The notes beneath the pieces are model-generated. The model did no database searches, was not told where the DNA came from, and saw only the letters and a list, made by a program, of their open reading frames with translations. From an uncultured Bacteroidota bacterium (lineage in GTDB: Bacteria > Bacteroidota > Bacteroidia > Flavobacteriales > Flavobacteriaceae), in assembly GCA_902635965.1 (NCBI GenBank), contig CACPQA010000013.1, forward strand, positions 1-57,214: DNA of 57,214 bases, written 5' to 3'. The translations under genes and the position numbers were made by a program. Shown piece by piece: positions 15,553-26,600 of this stretch (position 1 is the first letter of the stretch; every line of letters begins with the position of its first letter).

Positions 15553-16479
15553 TTAATTAACCTTTTCCTTCTTCCCAAATAAAGAAAAGTGAACATATTT
15601 TTTTGGGTTAGATTTTAAATCTTTAACTAATATATCTATTGATTTAGAACTATTTTTTAAATTATGATATAAGCTATCTTCATATATAAGTTTACTTATA
15701 GTGCCTTTGCCATTTCTAATTTCAGTAAGGACCTGATTAAAATTTGAGGATAATTTTTCAAAATTATTAATAGTTTGCTTTAAGCTGGACTTAGATAAGG
15801 AATCCGATATTTGACTTAGATTTTCACTTACTGTCTTTAAGTTTAAGATTGTTTTAGCAATATTTTCACTTTGATTTTTAGTTATAGAATTAAATCTCGA
15901 TACAAGATCATCAGTATTTTTTAGTGCTGACGATAATTTTTCTAATGTTTTTGAAATATTATTTTTGCCTTCGCTGTTTAAAACTATGTTGAACCCTGAA
16001 AATAACGAATCTGCATTGGTTAAAACTTTTTCCAATTTTTGCTGTAGAGGTGCTATTTGTTGATTTACAACATCAGTTAAACCGGGTTTAATCGAGGATT
16101 TCAACGTATCTCCTGATTTAAATTTCTTAGAGTTATCATAAACAGGATGAATAGCTATTGACTTTCCTCCTATCAATCCAGCTTCATATAGTTCTGCTAC
16201 ACTATTTTTCGAAAAAACTACATCATTTCTAATACTAAAAGAAACTAGTATCTGAGTGGTATTAGGTAAAAAATCAATTTTAGATACTTTACCAACTGAT
16301 AATCCATTCACTGTCACTTTAGTACCAACTTGCAAACCCTCAACGTTGTCATAAAGTGCAAATAAATTATTTTCTTTTTTAAATAGGGATGTAGAATTGA
16401 GAAAATTATAACCTAGAAGAAAGAGAAATATTCCAGATATTATAATTAGTACAGCTTTTATTTCCTTTGATAACTTCAA
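15553..16479 (-). CDS. MlaD/MCE-domain protein
   Basis: A 308-residue protein with an N-terminal membrane anchor (about 8-28) and a single MCE domain at about 38-118, recognisable from LYDNVEGLQVGTKVTVNGL and the following GKVSKIDF. The remaining 180 residues are predicted helical coiled coil. MCE proteins form hexameric rings that carry lipids between the inner and outer membranes. The start is TTG at 16479, placed just ahead of the anchor. It follows the amidase gene by 43 bases. The permease and ATPase of an Mla system are not in the window. Confidence 0.88.
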   Translation of the reverse strand: MKLSKEIKAVLIIISGIFLFLLGYNFLNSTSLFKKENNLFALYDNVEGLQVGTKVTVNGLSVGKVSKIDFLPNTTQILVSFSIRNDVVFSKNSVAELYEAGLIGGKSIAIHPVYDNSKKFKSGDTLKSSIKPGLTDVVNQQIAPLQQKLEKVLTNADSLFSGFNIVLNSEGKNNISKTLEKLSSALKNTDDLVSRFNSITKNQSENIAKTILNLKTVSENLSQISDSLSKSSLKQTINNFEKLSSNFNQVLTEIRNGKGTISKLIYEDSLYHNLKNSSKSIDILVKDLKSNPKKYVHFSLFGKKEKVN

Positions 16480-16522
16480 ATTAATTATTTATGTTAAAAT
16501 TAAGTATTATTTTACTTAAATT

Positions 16523-17641
16523 TTAATTATTACTATCAATAACCTCTTTGATATTTATTTTTTTTTCATTTTTAAAAGCTACTATGAATGAATCCTTAAA
16601 ACCTGCTTTCTCTGCTTTAATTTTAAGATTTTTTGCTTTTTGGTAAGTATTCACATTTCCATAATAGTACTTATAAACTTTGCCTTCTTTTGATTTTGAA
16701 ATATTTTTTAGATTTTTAAAATGATTCTTTCTAATTAATTTTGACTTTGAACTTGCCAATAGTTGAATTTTAAAAATTATGCCTTCTTGCTTTTTGTTGG
16801 TCTTCTCAGCAATTTTCTTTTCAGCCATGTCAGCTGTTATCTTTTCAGTTTTAAAAACGGATGAAAGTAGATTATCTCTATAATTTATAATTCCCTTAGC
16901 AATGGTTTCACTCATTTCTTTTTGTCCCTTTTTTGAATTTAAATATGCTCCTTCTTTTTTATTTGTCAAAAAACCAAGCTCTATAAGTACACTAGGCATA
17001 TATGTCTCTCTTAAAACTTGAAATCCAGCCTGTTTTACGGTACGATCTTTTCTATTTAAATTTTTGACAAAACTTTTTTGAATAGTATTTGCTGCCTCAA
17101 TACTTTGCTCTAAGTAGGTTTCTTGCATTAAAACTAAGCTTATGACCGATTCTGGGTTATCTGGGTCGAATCCTTCATAATTTGACTTATAATTTTCTTC
17201 TAAAAAAATTACTGAATTTTCTTTTTGTGCAATTCTTAAATTATCAGCATTTCTGTGTAAGCCTAAAACAAATGTTCCTGCACCAAAAACTTTTGACGAA
17301 GTAAAAGCATCACAATGAATTGAAATAAACAAATCAGCATCATAACGATTTGCTACTGATGCCCTTTCATTTAGTTTGACAAATCTATCCTTTGTTCTAG
17401 TATATATTACCCTAATATTTGAGTTTTTTTCAATATAGTTCCCTATTTGAAGTGTCGTTGCCAAGGCTATTTTTTTTTCTAAATATCCGTTTCCCGTGTT
17501 GCCTGAATCGTGACCACCGTGACCCGCGTCAAGCACAACAACGAATCCAAGAGAATTAACCTGAGCAAAAGAACTTTTGAAAAAAAAGGGAGAAGTTGCC
17601 AAAAAAACTATGAATATTAATTTTTTATCAATTATTACCAT
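16523..17641 (-). CDS. N-acetylmuramoyl-L-alanine amidase (Amidase_3) with C-terminal SPOR-like domain
   Basis: A 372-residue exported protein with a signal peptide to about residue 26. The zinc amidase domain follows with VVLDAGHGGHDSG (first zinc His), the downstream SIHCDAF box and the catalytic-glutamate region VLIELGFLTN near 220. The C-terminal 80 residues (KIQLLASSK...VYKYYYGN...KAKNLK) resemble a SPOR peptidoglycan-binding repeat. It cleaves the amide bond between MurNAc and the stem peptide, usually at septa. It is divergent from the LptD-like gene, an arrangement conserved in Bacteroidota. Confidence 0.92.
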   Translation of the reverse strand: MVIIDKKLIFIVFLATSPFFFKSSFAQVNSLGFVVVLDAGHGGHDSGNTGNGYLEKKIALATTLQIGNYIEKNSNIRVIYTRTKDRFVKLNERASVANRYDADLFISIHCDAFTSSKVFGAGTFVLGLHRNADNLRIAQKENSVIFLEENYKSNYEGFDPDNPESVISLVLMQETYLEQSIEAANTIQKSFVKNLNRKDRTVKQAGFQVLRETYMPSVLIELGFLTNKKEGAYLNSKKGQKEMSETIAKGIINYRDNLLSSVFKTEKITADMAEKKIAEKTNKKQEGIIFKIQLLASSKSKLIRKNHFKNLKNISKSKEGKVYKYYYGNVNTYQKAKNLKIKAEKAGFKDSFIVAFKNEKKINIKEVIDSNN

Positions 17642-17722
17642 ATATAAATAAAAGTTAAAAGGGATAATTTACATTAAAAATATAGTAATTTTAATACTTA
17701 GATAAACAAAGTATTTATCAAT

Positions 17723-20395
17723 TTGCAAACAAACTATTATTACTTCTTATTCAATTTTCTTACGCTTTTAATATTTTTTTTTAACGCACATTCCCAAAAT
17801 AGGAAAAAATTGATTAAAGAAAAGCAAAACATCAATGTTAATGACAGCATTAATATAAATAATGATTCAGTAGCGGTTAAAAAAACACTGATTTTAGATT
17901 TAATCAAATATTCAGCTAAGGATTCAGTTAAAATTAATAAAAAGAAAAATGAAATTTATCTCTACAACGAGGCGGTTTTAGAGTACCAAGATATGACCTT
18001 GAATTCTGGAGTTATTCTTTTGAATTATCGAAAAAATGAAGTTTATGCTGGAAGAATACCTCATCCAGATAGTGTCGGACTTTTAGTCCAAAAGCCTGTT
18101 TTTATTCAAGGAAGGGATGAAATTAATCCAGACTCAATTAGATTTAATTTTGACACTAAAAAGGCTCTCATATGGAATTCGAAAACTCAACAAAGTGGTA
18201 TGAATATTTTTTCAAACTACACTAAAAAAGAGAATGATTCACTTTATTATATAAGAGATGCTAAAGTAACAACATCAGCGAATCCAGACAATCCAGAATA
18301 TTATATTAGAATAAGAAAAGGAAAACTTGTTCCTGGGAGTAAAATAGTTGCAAGTCTCAGTAATTTATATGTAGCCAATGTTCCAACACCTGTGTTTGTG
18401 CCTTTCGCATATTTTCCAGCTGGAGATAGCAAGGAGTCCGGTTTTATTTTTCCAACTTTTGGAGAAAGTAATCAAAGAGGTTATTATTTGCAGAATATGG
18501 GTTATTATTTACCATTTGGAGATTTTCTTGATGTAAATTTAACAGGGGACTATTATACAAATGGAAGCTATGGTTTCAGATGGGACAGTAATTATAAACT
18601 TAGGTATAAATTTTCTGGTAATTTGAGTTTTAGATATGAAAAAGTTGTAAACGGGGAAAGAGGTTTTGGTGATTTTTCAAAATCGACTGTCTTTAATGCA
18701 AGGTGGTCTCACAGACAAGACCAAAAGTCAAGTCCTTACTCTAATTTTTCTGCATCAGTCAATATTGGTAGCAGTGATTATTTTAGACAATCGATTAATC
18801 AACTAAATAATTCTAACTTTTTGAATAACAACATGAGTTCTTCTGTATCATATCAGAAAACATTTCCTAAATATCCAAGAGTAAATATTTCTTTTACAAG
18901 TTCTCTATCTCAAAATAATAATACTAAAACTGCCAATCTCACACTTCCAACTTTTCAAGGAAATATGGAACGTATTTTTCCATTTGGGAAGAAGGACGGT
19001 CCCAAAAAAGGGGTTATACAGAATATAAATTTACAATTGACAACTTTGGCAGAAAACAGGATACAAACTACAGAAGAAGAACTCTTTAAAAAAGAGATGT
19101 TTAAAGATGCAGTAGCAGGTGTTAGGCACAATATTCCAATATCAACAAATTTTAAAGTTGCAAAATATTTCAGTATTAGTGCTGGTGGAAATTATCAAGA
19201 AGTTTGGACGCCATACACAATAAAATATAATGATTATGAAAATGGAATTGAAGCATCAAAAGATACAATTAGAAAATTTGATGCCTTTAGGACATACAAT
19301 TATGGTGCAAGTGCGGGTACAACTCTTTATGGTATTGTAAATTTTAAAAAAGGAAAAAAAATAGAGTCAATTAGACATACTATCAGACCCTCTATAAGTT
19401 ACAATAATCAGCCCAGTTTTGAAAAATACTATGATACTTATATCATAGATGCTAGGGGAAATACAGCTGAATATACCAGATTTGAAAATGCGCTTTTTGG
19501 TACTCCTACTAGGGGATATTCAAGTGCAATTGGAATTAATATTAATAATTCTCTAGAGGCGAAAGTGAGGAGTAAAGATTCTACTTCATCCGAACCAAAG
19601 AAAATTACGATTTTCAGTAATTTAAATATCTCGACTGCATATAGTATCTCTGCAAAAGAATTCAAATGGTCTCCTGTTAGAATGAGTACGGCTTTAAACT
19701 TTTTTGATAACAAGTTAGCTACGAATCTAAATGCCACTTTTGATCCCTATGGATTAGATGAAAGCCAAACTCGTGTAAATATACTCAATATAAAAAATGG
19801 AGGGGGATTGTTGAGACTTACAAGTGCAAACATGAATATGAATTTTAGTCTAAATAATGATACATTCAAAAAAGAGAAAAACAAAAGTGATTCAACAAAA
19901 GATCAACAAGATGAAGATTTATTGGATTTATCTGAAATTGAGAGGCTCTCGGGAGGAGGACGGGATGACGACTTATTTGGTAGATCAAATGATTTCTCTA
20001 ATTCAAGAATAAACAAAAACAAAGAAAATAAAACTGTCAACGAGAAACTATATTATACTAAACTTGACTGGAGCATGAAGTTAGCTTATCAATTAACTTA
20101 TAATAACTCGAGAGGCCAAAACGACTTTAGTAATAATTCGTTGATGGTTTCAGGAGATGTAGATTTAACTCCAAAATGGAAAGTCGGTGTATCCTCAGGT
20201 TATGATTTTAAGGGAAAAGGTGTAACTTATACTCAGTTTGTGATTGATAGAGACTTGAAAAGCTGGAAACTAAATTTTAGCTGGGTACCATTTGGTGATA
20301 GAGCATCTTGGTATTTTTTTATAGGAATAAAATCTGGACTTTTGAGTGACTTAAAGTATGACAAAAGAAGGGAACCTGACAGAAATTTTAAATAG
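17723..20395 (+). CDS. lptD: LptD-like LPS-assembly outer-membrane protein
   Basis: An 890-residue protein starting with TTG at 17723, selected because it opens a signal peptide ending FFFNAHSQ. Residues about 50-200 are an OstA/LptA-like beta-jellyroll (SVKINKKKNEIYLYNEAVLEYQ region), and the remainder is a large beta-barrel with PTPVFVPFAYFPAG, a segment typical of the Bacteroidota LptD family. It would insert lipopolysaccharide into the outer leaflet. A low-complexity acidic stretch near 715-745 probably forms a loop. ridA begins one base after the stop codon, implying one transcript. It is divergent from the amidase gene. Confidence 0.88.
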   Translation: MQTNYYYFLFNFLTLLIFFFNAHSQNRKKLIKEKQNINVNDSININNDSVAVKKTLILDLIKYSAKDSVKINKKKNEIYLYNEAVLEYQDMTLNSGVILLNYRKNEVYAGRIPHPDSVGLLVQKPVFIQGRDEINPDSIRFNFDTKKALIWNSKTQQSGMNIFSNYTKKENDSLYYIRDAKVTTSANPDNPEYYIRIRKGKLVPGSKIVASLSNLYVANVPTPVFVPFAYFPAGDSKESGFIFPTFGESNQRGYYLQNMGYYLPFGDFLDVNLTGDYYTNGSYGFRWDSNYKLRYKFSGNLSFRYEKVVNGERGFGDFSKSTVFNARWSHRQDQKSSPYSNFSASVNIGSSDYFRQSINQLNNSNFLNNNMSSSVSYQKTFPKYPRVNISFTSSLSQNNNTKTANLTLPTFQGNMERIFPFGKKDGPKKGVIQNINLQLTTLAENRIQTTEEELFKKEMFKDAVAGVRHNIPISTNFKVAKYFSISAGGNYQEVWTPYTIKYNDYENGIEASKDTIRKFDAFRTYNYGASAGTTLYGIVNFKKGKKIESIRHTIRPSISYNNQPSFEKYYDTYIIDARGNTAEYTRFENALFGTPTRGYSSAIGININNSLEAKVRSKDSTSSEPKKITIFSNLNISTAYSISAKEFKWSPVRMSTALNFFDNKLATNLNATFDPYGLDESQTRVNILNIKNGGGLLRLTSANMNMNFSLNNDTFKKEKNKSDSTKDQQDEDLLDLSEIERLSGGGRDDDLFGRSNDFSNSRINKNKENKTVNEKLYYTKLDWSMKLAYQLTYNNSRGQNDFSNNSLMVSGDVDLTPKWKVGVSSGYDFKGKGVTYTQFVIDRDLKSWKLNFSWVPFGDRASWYFFIGIKSGLLSDLKYDKRREPDRNFK

Positions 20396-20396
20396 A

Positions 20397-20786
20397 ATGA
20401 AAAAAGAAATTATATATACGAAAAATGCTCCTGAGCCAATCGGTCCCTATAATCAAGCTGTCAAAATTGAAAAAACACTTTACATATCTGGACAAATTCC
20501 ACTAGTACCTGGAAAAATGGTACTAGTCAGTAATGATATAGAAAAAGAGACTATTCAAGTGATGAAAAACCTAGAAGCGATACTTTTAGAAGCAAATATG
20601 ACATTTGATAATGTTATAAAAACAACAATTTTCCTGTCTGACATGAGAAATTTTGATAAAATAAACAAAGTCTATGGTAGATACTTTAATTCACAACAAG
20701 CGCCAGCTAGAGAAACTGTTGAAGTGAGCAATTTACCGAAATATGTAAGATTAGAAATTTCAGTAATTGCATGTGAAATTGACTAA
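20397..20786 (+). CDS. ridA: RidA-family enamine/imine deaminase
   Basis: A 129-residue protein. I chose the ATG at 20397, one base past the lptD stop, over an upstream ATG at 20358 inside lptD, because it gives the family N-terminus with APEPIGPYNQAV. Conserved elements are YISGQIPL, the KTTIFLSDMRNF segment and the C-terminal PARETVEV with its catalytic arginine, followed by VRLEISVIA. RidA hydrolyses reactive 2-aminoacrylate formed by PLP enzymes. The last four bases overlap the convergent kinase gene. Confidence 0.93.
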   Translation: MKKEIIYTKNAPEPIGPYNQAVKIEKTLYISGQIPLVPGKMVLVSNDIEKETIQVMKNLEAILLEANMTFDNVIKTTIFLSDMRNFDKINKVYGRYFNSQQAPARETVEVSNLPKYVRLEISVIACEID

Positions 20787-21640
20787 AGATTTTTATTTTC
20801 AGAATGAAATTTAACTAAATTATCAATAGGTCTTTTCACAACATTACCTAGCTTTAATCCGTAACTTTTAAGCTTTGCCTCTATTTCATCTTTTAAAAAA
20901 AAGGAAATTGAACCAACAAAATGGATTGGAATATCCTTTGCTTCCTTGAATTGAAGAATTTGGTGTCTGATAAACCTGTCTAAACCATTATCAATTAGAG
21001 TTTTCATATAGTTACTATTTTTGTTGTCTACCAAAAATTGAGCAAACTTTGCCAAATAGGCATTTGGTGATTCTTTTTTATATAAAAACTCTTTCACATG
21101 GTCTGGATCTAAATTGTATAAGTTTTCAAACTTTTTAGATAATTCAGATGGCATTTCATGAAAATAGTATCCCCTTAGTAATTGCTTACCAAAAAAATTT
21201 CCACTTGCCTCGTCCATAAGTATATAACCCAAAGAAACAATAAATTGCTGAGCATTTTTCCCATCAAAGAAAGTGCAATTTGAACCAGTTCCAAGAATAC
21301 AAACAATTGATTTTTCACCAATCGTAGCTGAGGCATAAACTGCCGCATAAGTATCTTCTTTTATAATAAACTTACAATTTTCAAAAATATCATCAAAAAC
21401 CTTATACATTCTATCAATAGAAGTTTTTACCCCACAACCTGCACCGTAAAAATATATGTTTTTAAAGTTTCTCCTATTTTTAAAAATCTCAAAATTATTT
21501 ATTATTCGTTCCCTTAATATAGAAGTTGTTAGTACATGAGGGTTCAAACCTAAAGTTTGAGTGGAAAAAGCAATTTTACCACTTTCGTCTAATGCAATCC
21601 AATCGGCTTTTGTAGCCCCACTATCAACAACTAAATCCAT
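20783..21640 (-). CDS. BadF/BadG-type ATPase, probable N-acetylglucosamine kinase
   Basis: A 285-residue ASKHA-fold kinase. Phosphate-binding loops are DSGATKADWIAL at 6-17 and CILGTGSNCTFF near 108, with the adenosine region GSISFFLK towards the end. Members of this Bacteroidota group are annotated as GlcNAc or glucosamine kinases, which fits the murein-turnover genes nearby (GH3 fusion, amidase). It starts one base after the gap stop codon, so it is the last gene of the tamB-pfkA-gap operon. Substrate assignment is by family only. Confidence 0.85.
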   Translation of the reverse strand: MDLVVDSGATKADWIALDESGKIAFSTQTLGLNPHVLTTSILRERIINNFEIFKNRRNFKNIYFYGAGCGVKTSIDRMYKVFDDIFENCKFIIKEDTYAAVYASATIGEKSIVCILGTGSNCTFFDGKNAQQFIVSLGYILMDEASGNFFGKQLLRGYYFHEMPSELSKKFENLYNLDPDHVKEFLYKKESPNAYLAKFAQFLVDNKNSNYMKTLIDNGLDRFIRHQILQFKEAKDIPIHFVGSISFFLKDEIEAKLKSYGLKLGNVVKRPIDNLVKFHSENKNL

Positions 21641-21641
21641 T

Positions 21642-22641
<1,000 letters not shown>

Positions 22642-22653
22642 TTTTTTAAAATT

Positions 22654-23628
22654 TTAAATTGATAATATATCTGTCAAACGAAGCAAATCCTCGTTCGTTG
22701 CAGACTTGATTTTAGTTACGTATTTAAGTGGGGTAAGCTTCAATTTATTATTTTCAATTCCAACCATCATAGAAAACTTACCTGCTATCAAAGATTCAAC
22801 AGCAAAAACTCCCATTCTTGAAGCTAAAACACGGTCAAAACAAGTTGGAGCTCCTCCCCTTTGCATATGTCCTAACACAGAGACTCTAACCTCGTAATCT
22901 GGTAGATTTTTTTCAACATAGGATGCGAGTTCAAAAACATTTTTCCCAGTTTTGTCACCTTCAGCGACTACAACAATACTTGACGCCTTACCGGTTTTCT
23001 CGCTTTTTTTAAGAGAATTTAAGAGTTTTTTTAGACCTCTGTCTTCCTCCGGTATTAAGATTTCTTCAGCCCCTGCACCAATTCCAGAATGTAAAGCAAT
23101 GTGACCAGCATCCCTTCCCATAACTTCAATAAAAAAAAGTCTATTATGGGAAATCGCTGTATCTCTTATTTTGTCGATTACTTGTATAACAGTATTTATG
23201 GCAGTATCATAACCTATTGTATATTGCGTACCTGAAATATCGTTGTCTATTGTTCCTGGTATACCTATTACGGGGAAATTAAATTCCTCTTGAAATATCC
23301 TTGCCCCATTAAAAGAACCATCTCCACCGATAACTACTAAAGATTCGATTTTATTTTTTTTTAAATTATTATATGCCTTTTTTCTCCCTGTTGAAGTTCT
23401 AAATTCAGAGGACCTAGCAGATTTAAGAATTGTCCCTCCTTTATTAATAATATTATTGACTCTTCTTGCATTTGCTTTATCTATTGAGTTTTCAATTAAC
23501 CCTTGATATCCTTTGTATATAATAAAACACTCTAGATTGTAAAAGGCACAAGCCCTAACAACTGCCCTAACAGCAGCATTCATACCTGGTGAATCACCAC
23601 CAGAAGTAAGAACAGCAATTCTTTTCAT
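22654..23628 (-). CDS. pfkA: ATP-dependent 6-phosphofructokinase
   Basis: A 324-residue protein, close to the usual 320. It has the ATP-binding GGDSPGMNAAVR at 10-21, GGDGSFNGA near 100, the catalytic PGTIDNDI with its aspartates, GYDTAINT, and the substrate-binding MGRDAGHIALH. PfkA phosphorylates fructose 6-phosphate in glycolysis. The GGDGS form with glycine after the first GGD favours ATP rather than pyrophosphate as donor. It lies between tamB (60 bases upstream) and gap (12 bases downstream), so the second and fourth stages of glycolysis share a transcript. Confidence 0.95.
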   Translation of the reverse strand: MKRIAVLTSGGDSPGMNAAVRAVVRACAFYNLECFIIYKGYQGLIENSIDKANARRVNNIINKGGTILKSARSSEFRTSTGRKKAYNNLKKNKIESLVVIGGDGSFNGARIFQEEFNFPVIGIPGTIDNDISGTQYTIGYDTAINTVIQVIDKIRDTAISHNRLFFIEVMGRDAGHIALHSGIGAGAEEILIPEEDRGLKKLLNSLKKSEKTGKASSIVVVAEGDKTGKNVFELASYVEKNLPDYEVRVSVLGHMQRGGAPTCFDRVLASRMGVFAVESLIAGKFSMMVGIENNKLKLTPLKYVTKIKSATNEDLLRLTDILSI

Positions 23629-23688
23629 GTTTTCAGTAGAAATAACCTTTATATTAACTAAAATAAAGATTTAATGGAATATAACATA

Positions 23689-26600
23689 TTATTTCGTTTT
23701 CAAAGATTCTGATTTTATTTTATTAATCAAATTTTTAAAAGTATTAAAATCTACTTGATAAGATAATCCCATCCCTTGTGTATAACCAAATTCATCTCCT
23801 AAGTATCTAAAATCATTTTCCCTATTAAAAATTTTTGCTCTTAAATTCCCATTTTCGTTTAAAATGAAATCTATTTGTACATCGCCTACAATAACTGTTT
23901 GCTGCATTCCGTCAATAGGAACACCGATTTTTCCATTGATTAGAATTTTATCGCTCAGCTGGGTACTTAGAGATAAACCTATTCTGTCTTCGGTTTGGAG
24001 ATCATATAAAGGGTTATTTTCGCCTTGTAAATAATTTAAACCAACATTTAATTTTGATTCTCCTGATCCACCTATCAATGTACTCAATACATCCGAGGCC
24101 TTTTCATACAAATTATTTGTAATTCCCTGAAAAGAAACTGACACTTGACTAATAAAGATACCTTGCGATAATAAGGAAAGTGCTTGGGTTTGTCTTATTT
24201 CCTGATCAGACAAACGATAATTTATCTCAGATGAAATAACACCAGTTGTATTCGGAAATGTTATATCAAAAATTGGGTCGTTTGGTTTTAACAAATTACC
24301 AATTAACTGAATTGAAACATTTGTTGGTATTTTTCTGTTAAAATTTGGGTTGTCAACTAATAAAGCTGGATTTGCTCCCCCTGGAACCTCGTAAGTAGCT
24401 AATATATTTAACTGAGCATCTGTAGGATCTCCGTTCCAAATTATTGATCCTCCTGGTTTTACAATAAATTTTTTATCAATTAAACCTAAATTCTTAAAGT
24501 TATAGGTTCCATCGTAAGTGACATAGTCACCGAAGATATTAAACTTTCCATCGTTGTTTGTTTCGATTAAAATTTTTCCATTTCCTCTTCCAGACAAGGT
24601 ACTTCCCGATTTTTGGTCAACAACTATCTCCAATTCAGCTTCTCTAGTAATATCCAAATCAAATACCATTTCAAACCCGCGAAACTGTTCATCAAATGAT
24701 GATATTTTGTATGCAGATTCTTTCTCTTCGTTTTGTGATTTTGGAACAAAATCAATAAAAGACGTATCGGATAAACCTTTATTTTCTTGCCACGGTATAA
24801 CTATGTTTGTTCCTATAGCAGTGACACCTGAAACAAATAAATTTAGGGATTTAAAAGGTCCTTTAAATGATGCTTCTCCGTTTAAAAAGCCTTTACCGTA
24901 AAAAGGAGATTCTAAATTTTTTGTTTTATTAAAAACTAGTAACCTTTGAGAAGTCACGTCTAAATCCATACCCCATTCATTAAAATTTTTATGGAATATA
25001 TTTCCATTTGCAGTAGCAATAGTGTTTTCATAAGTATCGATTAATTCAGTGTTAACAAACTTAATAGACTGGTCTTGGAAATATATTGGGGTCCTTTCCT
25101 TTATTTTATACTCTGTATTTGTTATTGGTAAAAATAAATTTCCTCTATTTACTATTGTTTGACCTTTTAATTTAATATCAGACAATGAACCCCATAAATT
25201 TAGTTTACCACTTAAAATGCCATTTATTCTATTTACTTTATTTTTTCCAAATGATGATAAAAAGGACAAATCAAATTTATCAAGATCAAAGTCAATATCA
25301 AGATTTACGTTTTTATCAACTATATAAATATTACCTGTCCCTAAAATGTTTTTTCTACCATTATTTAATACTGATGTGCTTAATTTATAGGTTTTGTAGA
25401 TAGGACTACCACTAAGAACAAAATCAAAATCACCAATTAGATTTTGATTTAAAAAAAGATTTTTAGTCTTTAAATTGGCAGTAACATTTTGGAGTTCTTC
25501 ATTTTGGTTTATAACTATTTCCGATGATAAAAAACCACTCAAATCAACTTTTTTATTTTTTGGTAAAAATTGATTGAGTTTAAGATTTTTTGTAATTAAC
25601 TTTAAATCAAAATTATCAATAGACTTAAATCTAAAATCTGTTTTAATGGATTGATTTTCACCTTCAAGAAAAAGATTTGTCAGGTTAAATTCTTTTGTCT
25701 TCTGATTATATGTGATTGAAGAATTGGAATCATTTAATTTCCAAAGTTCTCTGCCTAAATAAAAGGAAATATCATTAAAATTAAGTTTAATTTTGTTCTG
25801 TAAAATTTTATTGTCGAAAATAATTTCAAATTTTTCTTCATTTTCACCATACAAACCATTTAAAAAAGATCTTTTTGTTTTATCAGTATCTGTAGTTAAT
25901 TTCAAGTTTTTAAATAGAAAATTATTGTTTTTAAAAGACCCAATTTCAAATTTGAGCAATTCTTTATTTCTATCAACTTTTAGTGATAAAGATTTAATTT
26001 TATAGTTGCTAGTAGATAAAAATGGAACATCTAATTCAACATATGAATTATTGGTATTGTCTTCTAATGCTGCTTCAAATTTAATTGGAGAAGGATTGTC
26101 GAGTTCTGGATACAATGCCTCTATAAACTTTTCTTTTAAAAAAACACTCACGTTTAAAAATGAATTTGTTTGCTCAGATCGATTTTGATTGAAAAATTGA
26201 TTGATGCTTTGTCTTAAAAAACCATACAATTTACTGAACTTAAGATTAGATGATAGTGAAAAGTTGAAAGCCTCATTGTCAGAAAATATGTAATTCTCTT
26301 TTTTTAATGGTGTTTTGAGATTTAATACAAAAGGGCTAAACGAAGTTTTATTAAAGTTTATATTTTTTAGGAAAACATCTCTCGGATTTTTAAATCTATT
26401 ATAATGAACATCAAAAGAAACATTTCTTTCTTTTTTATCTGTTGAATTCAAAAAATATGAAAAATCTAAGACAGAAAGTGAGGATTTAAAATTTAAAATT
26501 TCATCAAACTGATTTGAAAATGAAGAGTATAAGAGAAGTTTTAATTTATCGTCATTTATTTTTGTATTAAAATCATATGTATCATTTAAACTTTTATTTA

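Noticed and set aside
20358-20396. Upstream ATG for ridA inside lptD
   Set aside because: It would add 13 residues not found in the RidA family; the ATG at 20397 fits the lptD stop and the conserved N-terminus.
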